A stretch of DNA of 64,000 nt from Patagioenas fasciata. Taxonomy: Eukaryota > Chordata > Aves > Columbiformes > Columbidae. The notes under the pieces are model-generated. The model was not told the origin of the DNA and did not search any database. It saw only the letters and a program-made list of their open reading frames with translations. The DNA is taken from positions 148,985,104 to 149,049,103 of the forward strand of contig NC_092520.1 of NCBI RefSeq assembly GCF_037038585.1, read 5' to 3'. This document shows, one piece after another, positions 1-13,500 of this stretch (positions within the stretch are counted from its first letter, which is position 1; each line of letters begins with the position of its first letter). Both the position numbers and the translations under genes were made by a program.

Positions 1-1503
1 AGACTTTCCTTGGTACTGTTGCTCCAACATGCTGTTATTGTTAATAACAGGTTTGACAAAAGGAAACTATTGCTTTCCTGCAGGCTGAGTTAAAGCTTCT
101 TACCAGAGCAGTGCTAACTGTTCTTGATGCTTTCAGATTGGGAGTTTTACTCTGGGGTTTGCATGGTTAAAAGCACAATTGCCACAGTCTGTCTAGTTGT
201 TGGTGTTAAATTGTGAATCTTCCTCACCTGTGTGGGTATTAAGGTCTTAGAAGTCCTTCTCCCACATGTTAAGTGAATTTTCTAGTTTGTCCTTAGAAGT
301 TGTTTGGTAACTTGTGTGAGGACAACTTAAGCTACCAGGTGAGTGTAATTCAAACACTGAGTGAGTAAGTCAAACTTGATTGTGTTGAGTAGCATTTAGG
401 CCTAGTAATAGCTAGTAAACTACAAATAAGTGAATACAAGTAACTGAACAATTGAACTGATTGAACAAATGAATGTGTAATTTGTTTTCCAGTTGCTTAG
501 AAACACACATGGAATTTGCACATGTCCCAGATCTTATTGCGACAGTAGATTAAGCTTTTGTCACTGCACTGATGAAACACTTACCAACACTAACACTAGT
601 TTGAAAGAGCTTTATATTAGACTGAGTGGCTCATTCTAGAAAAACTTCTGATATCATGCCATGAGCATAAACCAAACTGACTGTAAAGCACATGTGAGTA
701 GCTGAAATGAAACTTAACTTGTTACTTCCCAGCATGCCTTATGGTATGGGGATATGGGCAGCATGCCTGAACTATGGCATTTTGCCATCTCCAGAGCTGT
801 CAAGGAGACTTATAAAAATGAACTGACTCCTCAGTGGGGAAAAACTCAAAAATAGGGTATATCAAAATGCAATTAATCTACTTTATCTACTTTAAATAGT
901 CTTTTTGAAGACTGGTTAGTAAAATATTGGTGAAAGCCATCAGTGAAGACAGGAATACTGCTTTATTTGTGGAACTAAATTTGAAATACTTTTCTCAAAG
1001 TATGACTTCTATATTGTTTTCTTTCTGAAGTTTGTAGAAATTATCTGTGAAGACATTCAGCTAAGCATCAGGGTAAAAGATCAGTGCTGAAGTTGTCCAT
1101 CTCCTGTAGTCTTTCTAGGCTTTCATATCAGCATCTGATTTTAAGTAGTTGTTTACCTACGGGAACAGAAAGAAACATGAAATAACTAGTATCCAGGCTT
1201 TCCTGTTTTCAACATTAGTGCACCAAGTATTGCACAAGATGTTGCCTGGAAAGTCTAATACAGAAAAACTTGTAGGATATCTGTGTGGTGGTGTGAGCTG
1301 GCTTTGTGTTGCACCTCAGACAGTCATGGATGAGTTATATTAATGACTAAATTTAAAGTACCAGTTACAGACATAGTATCTCTAAAAAAAAAATCATTTT
1401 GGAGAAGTACACCAGTTCTCAAGGAGAACTGAAGTACAAGGGGACTGAGGTGCAACCAGTAGTCTTAAGCATGAAAACCATATTTTTATCTATTCCTTTG
1501 TAG
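1..1503 (+). other. CAPRIN2: CAPRIN2 intron, 5' end of window
   Basis: No exon is visible here. The sequence is AT-rich, with scattered stops in all frames, and ends in a normal acceptor (…cctttgtag) just before the first exon in the window. The earlier CAPRIN2 exons, encoding the N terminus up to the middle of the HR1 region, must lie upstream. The 64-codon open frame at 1149-1343 has no splice context and no family resemblance. Confidence 0.7.
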
Positions 1504-1590
1504 GAGGCAGTAGAGAAGTATGATGAAGTAGTACACAACTTGGAATTTGCCAAGGAGCTTCAGAAGACTTTTTCAGGACTTAGCCAAGAT
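1504..1590 (+). CDS. CAPRIN2: CAPRIN2 exon: HR1 coiled coil, part 1
   Basis: 29 codons, phase 0 to 0, acceptor tttgtag, donor gat|gtaagt. It encodes EAVEKYDEVVHNLEFAKELQ and onward to FSGLSQD, the signature of caprin homology region 1. That region mediates caprin dimerisation and is nearly identical to what I recall for human CAPRIN2. It is the first exon visible in the window. Confidence 0.95.
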
Positions 1591-4500
1591 GTAAGTATGA
1601 AATGCTTTTCCTGACACTGTCAGGAGGTAACTACAAAGTTTGTGCTACTTTTGTAATGGCTACGCTTATATGCCAATACACAGAATACTAGGAGCATTTT
1701 GGTGCTTGTTGACTAGTTCTGTCTAGGTCTGGTCACTTGGTACACAAAGGCTATAAATAAACTTCAGTGAGTCCCGTGGTGGGCCTCTGAATGGCTGGGG
1801 GCTAGAGCATGAGACCTGTGTGGAGAGCCTGGAAGAAAGGGCCTTGTTGGGCCTGGTGTAGTGAAGGTTTGGCAGGAGATGCAATATTAACCTTCAAATA
1901 CCCAAAAGATTACTGAAAGGATGGAGCCAGGCTTTTTGCTGAGAGATGTGGTAGGAGAAGGAATAATTGTAAATTGAAAGATGTTCCAACTAGATAGGAG
2001 GAACAGGATCACTCTGAGCGTGATTGAGCACTAGAGCAAGCTGCCTAGAGAAGCAGTAAAATCTGTCCCTGTATCTTTTCAAGATTTAACTGCACAAACC
2101 AGGGCTGTCCTAAAATTACATTTGGCCCTTTGAAGGCAACTGTGAGGCTGATGTTAACCCCAGTGAAAATGAATTTGACACCCCTGCTAAACAATCTAGT
2201 CTCAATGACATCCCAAGATCCCTTCCAAACTGAATGTTCTGATGTTTCCAGTGAGGGAAAGTGCTGGGGTTAAGTCACTTTGGTTTCAGTGAGAAGTACA
2301 GCTCTCAGTAAGTTTTATTGAAGCTTGTGGAGTTTGCCACTTACTCTGCTGTAGTTAGCTGTCTCTTAATTATGGCAAGTCACATAATTAGTGCTTTATT
2401 TAATATTCAGGGTTTAAAGCACTACATACATTAATTTTGTGTAAACAAGTGTTTTATCTTTGGAGAAACTAGTCTCTTGGCTCAAGCAAATACTATCCTT
2501 ATGAAAAGATCTGATCCAAGGTAGCACAGAGGATGCTAAACATGATTAGTCACTGCTCTGGTGGTATTTCTGTACCTCTTACAGACTGCTGAAGGACTAG
2601 TAAAATGGCTTGTCTTGGTGTTGACTGAGATGCTAACAATTTTGCTATAGAGGCTTATCTTGTATATGTAGTAATTCCAGGCAGTGCAGTAAATACCTCA
2701 AAGCTCTATGTGAGCAGAGATTTAAGAGCCTTTTCAGAAGTGTTGCTGCTTTTTACTTCCCTTAGTCATTGTATGTTGAATGTAAACTACTGTGCTGAAT
2801 GTCAAAGCTTAGTTTACTTCCTATTGCTTTTTGCTGTGTAGCTGCCTGTAAAATATCAGAAATGAAGGATTATGACCCAGGGTATCTTTTTGTAGGTGTT
2901 TTTAGTAATCCAGGATTAACTTCTACCAGTTAGTGTTTGTCCTTGAAGTTATGCTGCGTATGGAAGTTAACCCACTTTTTTCTTTCCTTGGCTCTACCAG
3001 TGTCTACAGCCAGTACCCATTAGTGGAACACTAGGGGCTATTCTGGCAACAACAGCCTTAAATTTTTTACAGTGTGTTCTAGAGAACAAAATTTTCATAG
3101 ATTTTTGCAAAGAAACTTAAGATACCGTGTATTGAGGCATTTTAAATTTTGCAGTTACTTATTAGTACATGAGAAGCTTCTCAAATGCATGAGGGCCGTG
3201 TATGTTCTGTAACTTTTGTTGTTTATTTTGAATGCTTCAGTCTTCTGCCAACAGAAATAAGAGTAACTGTAGGATTCTGCTGTATTACTTAAATTGAAGT
3301 ATTCAAAAGTCAAGAGGCAGTTGTCTCACTAGGAAAAATTTGAGGCAACTTCTGAATCACTAACTTCATGTGATAAATGGTCAGCTAGGCTTGGATTTGT
3401 GGATTGGTATAAATTCTATCAGTTCCTTATATTCAACTGTGAAAACTGTTAGAGTAGAACAGCTAGCCACCATAACCAGGATCTAAATGTTATAAAGGCA
3501 TATCCCAGGTGAAGCTACCAGTATCAAGTTTGACTAAAAGCTATATGTGTAGAGAAATTAGTAGGTAAATGGGGAGCTCTTCCAGAGGAGGAGCTGGAAA
3601 GATCTTGGGTATCTGAAGAGTTAGAAGCTTCTGTTATCTAACTAAAATCAGTCATTTCGATCAAGATGAGGTGATCAATACTAGAAGTTTGTGCGTTTTA
3701 TCCTAGAATCCTGTTACTAAACCATTATGTTTAACTGTTGAATTCATGTATTGAAATAGCTGCTGAAAGCACAGAGGAAGGCTCAGCGAAGGGAGAGTCT
3801 ACTGAAGCTTGAAGCAGAGAAGAAAAAACTGCGTACAATACTTCAAGTCCAGTATGTGCTGCAGAACTTCACTCAAGAGCATGTTCAAAAAGATTTCAAA
3901 GGTGGTATGAATGGTGCAATATACTTGCCTTCTAAAGAACTAGACTACCTCATAAGATTTGCAAAACTGACATGTCCAGAAAGAAATGAGAACTTGAGGT
4001 AAGTTCAAGATTTTTATCTAATTGGTATGCTTCATTCATTACAATAAGTGTCTGCTGTTTGACACTACCATGTCTTGAAATATTATGCTTTGGGATACTA
4101 ATTAAAATTCTGTTCAGTACACTTGCTTTAGTGTCAGACTAGGAATGTAGCAGATTTACCTCACTCAGTGTGTTAAAGGAAAGCTGCAGCAATTACAGCC
4201 TCAGTTGTCCAAGTCACATACAAGCCCTGCCGACTTCTGTCTCCTTGTGGGGCTGAGGGGAGGTGGTCAAATACCATTGTAAGCCAGGAGGCTGGTGCTC
4301 TGCTGTTTCACAGAGGTTTCACTGTTCAAGAAGTGAAAAAAGTGTGGTAAACACAGGAGAGCTGTTCTATGTTACATTCTCATGATGATCCAGATGTGCT
4401 GCTTTGTTCCAAAGGAACATGAGGTGGTAGTCCTGAGGCTATCTTGCTATTAGCTTCAAAGTAGTTTTAAAAATTTAACCAGAGTTTGATATCTCTGCAC

Positions 4501-7500
4501 TAAATGTTGTACTTTTTAAGGTAATGGGTTGTCAACAGATCTAATGTTTGTCTGTGCTACCTTGGCACCATACTTAAACTATGATAGCTTAAGCTTAGCA
4601 TGACAGCCTGTCTGTTTTTAAGACAGTGTAGTAAGAATTGTATTTATATGTGGGAAAAGTAGTTACTAGCTGGTAAGTTGAAACACTTTATTGGATGTGT
4701 TATTTCCATATTCAAATATGATTTAAGTTCTTAAAACTTCCAATCACTTGTCATATGCTAAACTTGCCTAACCGTAGCTCTTCACTTCTAAAGAACAGCT
4801 GCTTATAAAAAGCTACACAACAGGAGTCTCATCCCAGTGAAGTAACTTTTATTTCTAGCTTATCCTCATTGTATTACACTTCCATGAGAAGCATAATCCT
4901 TGCCTTTGGGATATTAAACTTCATGGTGGACTTCCAAATCCATTTTCTGGAGGGGGTGAGGTCATGGAGCTGTGTCAAAGGTTCTCAATAACTGAGAGTG
5001 GCAGGAGCTGTTGATGGCTGCCCCTGCACCTGTGCCTCCAATAAACGAGGTGATCAGCTAAATAAACAGCAATTTTTTCCCTGTCTGGGAATCCTGGCTT
5101 GGAATGAAGTCCAGGGATTTGATTTTGTGGGATAGTGCTAGGCTCTCTAATCTGCCTCAATTACCAACAAAAGAGCTGCTATTTGCTAGATTAAATCATG
5201 TACAAACAGATACAGATCAATCACTTTCAGTAGTGGATAATGGTCTTAGGATTCACTCTATGTATACAGCCTTCATTTGGAAGGCTAAACATTAGTCAGT
5301 GTCTTAAAATGAGGGATTCTGGGTTACTACAAGACTTGATCTTGGCTATGACTCCACCTGGTAAAGCTGTCATTTATTTTAGTGTTGAAGACCAGATGGA
5401 ACAATCATCTCTCTACTTCTGGGACCTTCTAGAAGGAAGTGAGAAACCTGTGGTTGGAACAACATGTGAGTGTCTTGTCTAGAGAAATAACTTAGAAGTC
5501 TGAAATTTGTGTGCTGTTTAAATGTCTTGAAGACAGTGAATATACATCAAAGGCTACTAAGTTAAGCACTTTCAAGTGCTGTGTGTAACTTGGTTACCCA
5601 AGGATGTTCCAAGTTCTGGGTTGTTTTGGTACAGATCAAAAACAAAACAGCATGCTTTCTTTGTCCAAGTAAAGACTTACTCTTCTACCAACATCCTAGC
5701 ACCTCTTTGAGGAATAATGATAGTCATTTGAAAGTTGATGCATTAATACCTCACAGAATCAGCAGTGGGAATTTTTTTGATAGCTGTCTGCAAATTGGTT
5801 AAGATTGGAAAACTCTACCCAGCCATGAAATGCTTAGCTGAGTATACTGATGTATATTACAAAGCTTTAGTGGCCCCAGGCTGAAAGTCCCACAGCACTG
5901 AAGATTCTACCTTTTGTAGGAACTCCAGGGTCATACTGATTTTTTGACTACAGTGCAGGATACCACACTAAGGAAGGACAGTTATTGCTGGAACTTGCTG
6001 TGATCTCTAATCATGCACAGTGTGGTCTGTCTTTGACCTGTTGCAAGTATCTTCACTTCTCAAGTGTACAAAAATCTGTGGGACTCCACATTTTCTTCCT
6101 TCTGTGGCTTAGTTTCAAAAATCCTGATTGTAAGCCTTCATACATGTTCTGTGTTCCTATTGAGAACTTGCTTGTGAGGAAGCTGTTGTTACTTGAATTG
6201 TAGTGTCTTTCCTATTGCAAACAGACCTTGTTTGTCCTGTTTGTGCTGATCTTGTAATGACTAGGCAGCAGTAATCTTTCATTTGTCATTGAAAATAAAT
6301 GTTGTTGAAACTGTTAGACCAGAGCACTGACGTTCCCTACCTAATTTCCACATACAGATATTGAACTGACAACTAAGTGTTAACTCTTTTCATACAGTTC
6401 TGGGCAAAGTGCAAGGTGACCTTGTATGGCCACAGGCTAGTAACTTTAGGCTTGTATCTGTTGACATGAATTGATAGTTGCCTCATTATCTTGGGTTCCA
6501 TACTTTTGTAGTTTTTTTGCTATCATCTAAAGAGCTTCTGTGACTATTTTGTCAGTATCTCTATCACTTCAGTGTCAGTATTACATTGTTCTGTGTGAAA
6601 GCTAAACTTCAGATAAAGCTGTTATGACTTACTAGCATTCATTGCCTTGGAAGGCGATTTTTATATCTGTATTAAATTCTAGCTTCTATTCCTGTTCATA
6701 TGGTGGTCACTGGTAGGAGTGATCCTTCTCTGAATATTTGTCCTGTTCTCAAGGCTGCCCTGTTTCTAGGTCTTCTGAAAGAATTTCTAATATCACTGCT
6801 GTTTTTGAGGTCTTACTCTCTCCTCTCAGCTGCTGTCTCTTTTTTGCATAAGGGAGGAAACTGGACAGTGACTCTGAGTACCCAGTTAAGTTTTTCTTCA
6901 ACCATGTCAACTTTGGCTTTTCTAGAACTTTAGAGGATTAAGTTCAGTCTGGAACAGTATTGTTTTCTCCTTCCCTGCCTGTTTTTGCAGTTAATATTTT
7001 TTTCTTCTGAGACTTAGCATCCTGTCACTGGGAATAGGGCCTTGCAGGGCAGTTCCATAGTGACTTTGTATAGCTTTACCTATGCTACAATCTGCACAAC
7101 GTGCTTTTAGTATCAGCACTGGCCAGCTTATAGATGGTAAACAAAGCCCTTTTTAAACATGTGGGAGACCTGGTGGCTCAGTGTTTACCTTGTGTGCATT
7201 TAAACACAACCTGCAGTCTTACGTCTGCCTTGCAAAGGTGTTTTCAATTGTAATGTATAAAGCAGTTTAATATACTTTCCTTTACTAAAACATTTTATTG
7301 CTATAACTCAGGAAGCTGTGTGAACTTGGAGAAGTTGCAATTTTTATAAAAGGAGAAAGAGTCTTGATCTGTAATCTGAATACCCCTTAATTTCAAATTG
7401 TCATATCTTCATGGATTTTTACTCTTCAGATAAACACATGAAAGACCTGTTATCCAAACTTCTAGACTCTGGCTACTTTGAAAGTATTCCAACTCCTCGC

Positions 7501-10500
7501 ACCACTGTGCCAGTGAAAGAATTGGAAGAAGTAAATAGAAAATCTGAGAGAACAAGACAGATGTCAAAAGGAGAGTCTGTCAAAGAACAAGGTGGAATAT
7601 TACACGGTTCAATTTCTATATCATAATGTTGGGATAAGCTTGAACTGAGCATTTACTTTGCATAGCTTGATGTTAAATCTAATCCTGTGCTGTAGCTTAC
7701 TTGCAATGTAGTAACTAAAATGAAACATGTGAGGCTTGCAGCCCTATTATGGCTAATATTGTACAAAAAAACCTTAATTGATAGTAATAGGATGCTTTTG
7801 CCTTCCAAGCAAGTCTCCATATTGAAGATGTGAGAACTGTCTGGTGTAGGGAATATCACATATTACAATAACCAAATTATGGATACTACAGAATGTTTGC
7901 TTAACTCTAAACTTCTGCAATTGCAAAACCAAATCAGAAAATAAAAGCTTGTCTAAAAATAGCATGTTGACTGACAAGCTGACCTTTCAGAATATCTGGT
8001 TTAGCAATTGGTACTACTGTTTAAATAGAATTAAAGACTTGCCACTGTTTGGTCTGCCTTTCTGCATTCGATCAGTTGAAACAAATTAATGTCCTTTCTC
8101 TAGAATCCCTTATGGAGCTTATGAAGTCTGAAATACAGCCACAGGAGGTAAGATACTTCACTGCTAATTGCTTTCCTTTAGTATTGTGATTTATCAGAAA
8201 TATAACTGCACTTCTACAACCCTTTTTTAAACTTAAAAAGGGAGTTGAAACAGCAGCTTAAGTGTTGCTTTATGTATGAAACATTAAAGACTTGGTTGCA
8301 TTTCTAATTCTAACCCCAAATTTATGGCTTCTCTAGGGTATTAGGGGATAAATGGGGCAGGACTACATGAAGCACTATAGTACTTTAATGCTCTGGTATT
8401 TTCCTTCCTAAACCAATGCATCAGCCTTTAGAGTTGAAACATGCTGATCTTTTGTGTACTATAGGATAGAGAAGATACTCATCTACTAAAGCTGTCTCTA
8501 AAAGCTAAGCTTATTGTAGCAGGGTTGATATTGGTGGGGTTAAGAATGATGTAGGTTGTTCTCTGATTTGTCAGAAAAGTAGGAATTCCCAAGAAAGACT
8601 TCTGTGCACAGGGGTGTGTAGACCTGTTTCAACAGCCCTTCAGACTCCTGAGTTAAGTACTCAAGCTTCAACTGGCAATAGCATAAAAACCATTAGACTT
8701 GATTCAAAAGGTGGGAGGGGTGTCCTTTTTTTAAGTGAAAATAATGGTTCTTAAAATGCTGAATCCATGTTTCCCATGTATCCCACCAGTGGGTATACTC
8801 TAGAACAAGTTTTTTTGTAACCTACTGGTAACACTGTTACCTGACTGACACTTTTCTGATAACTTGTCATAAATCTCAACCCGTGAGCCTTGTACATCCT
8901 TCACTTCATATATTTATATATATATACACACACACACACGCTGCTTCTGTATGACAAAGTGGTAACTCAGGAAAACTTCAGGACATCTTCATTGAACTCT
9001 TGGACTTACAGTAAACACAGCATGGAGTTGTGGGAGTCTAGTGGTACTAAATCTGACAATCTGACTTTTTAGTATTTAAACTCCATTAAGAATGATAGCT
9101 ATATTTGGTTATTGGAGTTCCAAAGGGCCAAAGATTTTTGGGGAAGGTAGTGGTGCTACACTTAGCAGAACATCTACTAATATAATACCCCACAGCACTT
9201 TAGATTCTTAAGAGGAGAGGTACCTTTTTAAAAATTACGGTTGAATTTGATATTGTCACTGCCTAGGAACATCAGTTAGCATGGAGGATAAGGGTAATAA
9301 ATTAATTCAGCTCAAGTATGTTTCACTTGAGTGGTTCAGGACTGTTTCATGCTTCTCTGTGACATGCCAAGCAAAGCTAGTCTGCAGTGTTGTAGGATAA
9401 AGCCATGGCTTTCCATGTAGGTTTTTATGGCTAGTGTTTGAACTGTCTAGGGTCTGCTTTTAGTCAGAAATTTTTAGTAGCTTGGTGACCTAACTTAACT
9501 GACCTGAACTGTAGTAGCCAAATGTTTTCTTGGGAGCCATTAAGTTTCTTTGGTCTATATAGTTTCTCAACAGGCGTTATTTGCCTGAAGCAGAATACTC
9601 TGTCAAGAAGAAGCCAGAAGAGCCCAAATCTTGGGAAGCTGAGTGTGCTAGAAAGCAAGAACCTCCAAAGTCCTGGGAAATGCTTGTTGATATTGAAGAG
9701 CGGGAACAGAAGCAGAAACAAGAGACCTTAAAGCCTTGGGAAGCTCGTGTTAGGCAGCAAGAACCAAAAAGACCAGATTCTCCAAAGCCTTGGGAAGCTC
9801 GTGGTAAAGAGGAGGAGCAGAAGCGTGAGTCTACAAAGCCCTGGAACACCCGTGTTGAGGAGGAAGAACAGAAGAAGCAAGAAGCTCCAAAGGCCTGGGT
9901 AGCAGGTGTCCAAGAGGAGCAGGAGTCCCCCAAACCTTGGGTAGCAAAGGTTAGAGAGGAGCAGGACCAGAAGAAACAGGAATCAGCTAAGCCATGGGTA
10001 GCAAAAACTAGGGAAGAGCAGGAACAGAAAAAGCAGGAGTCCCCAAAACCTTGGGTAACCAAAGTTAAGGAAGAACCAGAGCAAAAGCAGAAATCTCCAA
10101 AACCTTGGGTAACCCAAACTAGGGAGCAATCAGAACAAAAGAAGCCAGAGCCTGTGAAATCATGGGAAATGCCTGTTAGGGAAGAGCCAGAGCAAAAGAA
10201 GCAGGAGCCTGCGAAGGCTTGGTCTGCACATGTTAGGGAGGAGCCGGAACAAAAGAAGCAGGAGACTCGAGAGGCCTGGGAAAAATCTGACAGGCAGCAG
10301 CAAGTGTCATCACAACAGTTAAAGAACCCTCCGAAATCCTGGGGAGCTGCAAGTGTTGGGCCAAAGGAGCAGATGGGGCCAAAGAAGTTTGATATGGAAC
10401 CCAAAGAAGTGAGTTGGCATATGTAGTATTACCTGTCATAAGCTTTTGACACTAGTGCATTGGACTAAAGCTATCTATTAGCACAGGCATTATAAGGTGC

Positions 10501-13500
10501 ATTTTGTAGGCCTACATTTAGACTCCTATTTCATTCTTGGGGAAAATAATTCTGGCAGTTAAACTTTATATATGAAGAGTGAGATAGTCTGCTTTGCTTT
10601 TTACATCAACACAGTGTTGCTGTGTTTGAGCCTTGAATAACTGCTTTATGCATAAGACAGAAGAATTAACTACATCCCCAGCTATTGGCTCTGTCCACTG
10701 TTATCGGTACAAAGCAGGTATGACTCATCGAGGGATCAAATACTTTGTCTGTGGCTGCATGCAAATAGCACTTCAGTAATTTTGTAGGCTTTTGATTAAA
10801 ATAGCTGCTGATTCAAGAGAGATCTAACATCTAGATCAGGCAATACCAACTGTACAGAGGCTTAAATATGTATTTCCAGATGAATGCATAAGCCATACTG
10901 CTGTCCTGGAGAGCCTAACAATAGCAGAGTTTGTGTTAGAAATGTAAAATGAAAGCTATTGCTGGGCTTACAGCTGAGCAGGCTGCTAGCATATAGTTAC
11001 ATTATGTTCTTTCTCACCTGTGCTTGGGTAGGAACAACTCTGATAGTGTAAAATAGATAAGATGATAGGCAAAGTAGAGTTTAGTTAAATCAGTACAATG
11101 ATGAGTTTAGAGTTAAACTTCAGGAAAAAATATAAAGGAATTGAGCAATTCTCTTGTACACAATACTGTCAGCATGACTACCTTGTCTCTTAAAGAAAGC
11201 AGAAATCCCTTCATTCCATATTACTTGTAGCAAACAATTAAATATTGTCAGTCAACTTGACATAACTGAAAAAAATTGATGTTCTTGTGCCTAGAAGCGG
11301 GAGCGCAAACAGAAGGTTGAACATGAAGTTAAAAGAGTATGTAACATGGAGCACTGGGTGACAAAATGGGATTAAGGTGTTTCAGCTTGATTGATCTTTA
11401 CACTCAAACTGAGCAGAATCTTGTCTGGTGGTGGTACAAAACCTGGTTGCCTCACTAAGTAACTCTGAGCATGAGTAGGTGTTGTGCACTGAACTATGCA
11501 TGGTATTTACTATAACAAACTATCACAAGTACTGGAATAATCTCAAGCATGTTAAGATGCCTTGGAATTTCTGGTGTAGATTACCATAAATTTTAAATGC
11601 AAGATGCTTCCTAATGAGATGAGGCTCTTATTTTTCTATAGGATGGAAAGATGGATGGCTTATGTGGTGGACAAGACTTTGATGCAGTAAGGAAAAAGGC
11701 GGGTCTCCAGTCAGTTGGAGAAACTTGTAAACTGCCTAGGAATCTTCATAGTAATGTGCAGGTGTGCACATCAGCAAAATTAAACTAAATTAAATGTTGG
11801 AATGTGAGGTTGCTTAAGATTGCTGAATTAACTAAACAAAGTGTATTTTAAAAAGTAATGAAACTTTGATTTATGTTGGTGTCGAACTAATTTTCACTGG
11901 GGGCCACATCAGCCTTGTGGTCACCTTCAAAGGTCTGAATGTAATTTTAGGGCTGTGTGAATGTAACTATTCCAACTGTGAGGCTGATATGGCCCCTGGT
12001 GAAAAATGAATTTGACACCCCTGGTTTAGATAGTAGACCATAGCGAAACACCAGCTGGCTTTAATTTTTAGTAGATGTTGACAACCCCTAATATCAAAAC
12101 TACATTGAATGAAAAAAGTGTGTTGTCAATCTAGCTAGTTTCCATAACCAATTTTTTAAAAAATGAAGGTATCTTTGACTTCTGAGGTGCATTTCAAGAA
12201 CAATTAAAATCCTATGAAGCTTTTTGGATAATGAATTTTCTCTTGCCTTTGCTTGTATGAAGAAAGAAGAGGCAATGCAGTGCTATAGCTGGATGCATTT
12301 CACTGCCAGAGAGAACCTACAAATGACATTGTAGAGAGATCTAGGCATGGTAGATAAAGGGCCTATGTCACTGCTGCTGCTTTCTGGAGCTGAAATTAAC
12401 CTTTCTTTACTCCTGGAAATAACTGAGATCTTTTAATAAATTGCTAGGCTTTGAGATGTTAAAATATACTTATTTAACTTAATGTACCATAAGGTGCAAT
12501 ACCTAAGAAGTTGGGCCTAAGACAGCAGAGTGAGCTGATGTGCAGGCCTGTTAAACTATTATTCTATTTAAATGTGTTTGCAACCTGTGGACTGGCAAAC
12601 TTGGTTAGAGCTGAATTTGTGGCCTGTTACATGAAAGCAAAGCAGTTTGGCTTGTGCTGTCATCCAGTGCCATTTAATTCATACCTGCTGTGAATACTGC
12701 TGAGTAGAAAGCAAATGTTAATTGTATACTATGTGGCACAGCTGGTGCTCACTATTGTGATTACAGCTTAGGTATCACCATTGCAGCTCATTTAATGCTC
12801 TGCAGCTAACAAACCTAAAGTGGAATTGAGGTCCTGGCTCTCAGAATGGAGTTTTACTCATATATATGAGGTGGTTGAAATGTAGGTTAGTGTTATGTGT
12901 AAATAGACCTCCACGGTCTTAAAAAGTCAAGCTTTAACAGGAGTTCCTAGCATGTTGCACTCTGGCTAATAAAATTCTGAAGCCATCAGTGTGCCTTTAC
13001 ATTGGTTCATTTGCAATGGTTTAATGGGTCCTAAAAAAAACCTCTAGGTGTTCCAACTCCATTTTTAGTTAGTTCTCTGGGTATATGTCAAAATGGTTTT
13101 TGCTGAATATACAAGTGGTGTTGAAGTTAGGTTTCAGAAACATACTGTTATGACAAATTAGACTCTAAACTTATCAGTGCTTTGTAAAACTAACTTGGAT
13201 GTTCCTTGAACTACTAGTATTAAGTGATCTCAGCATGCATAAGTTTGAGCTGGACTAATAGGTTACTAAACTCATAATCTGCTGCCAGATTGTAATGACT
13301 TCCAGGATCAGCATCTAACTGTATGCTAGAAGAAAATAGTTTTTAAACCATTTTAAGGCTGTCAAGTATCTGCTCTTTTTCAAAGCATGTCTTTTATAAA
13401 AAGCCATAAAACCTGAGATACTTTAATGTTATGATGCTGCCAGAGTTCACCTGGTTAGGTGACTTAAAGGTGAAAAGTTTGTTATCCATTTGCAAACATA

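Noticed and set aside
9577-10404. 275-codon minus-strand frame rich in Cys, Ser and Phe
   Set aside because: It is the antisense shadow of the CAPRIN2 repeat exon. The AAG/CAG/GAG-biased repeat lacks antisense stops, and the plus strand matches the known protein.
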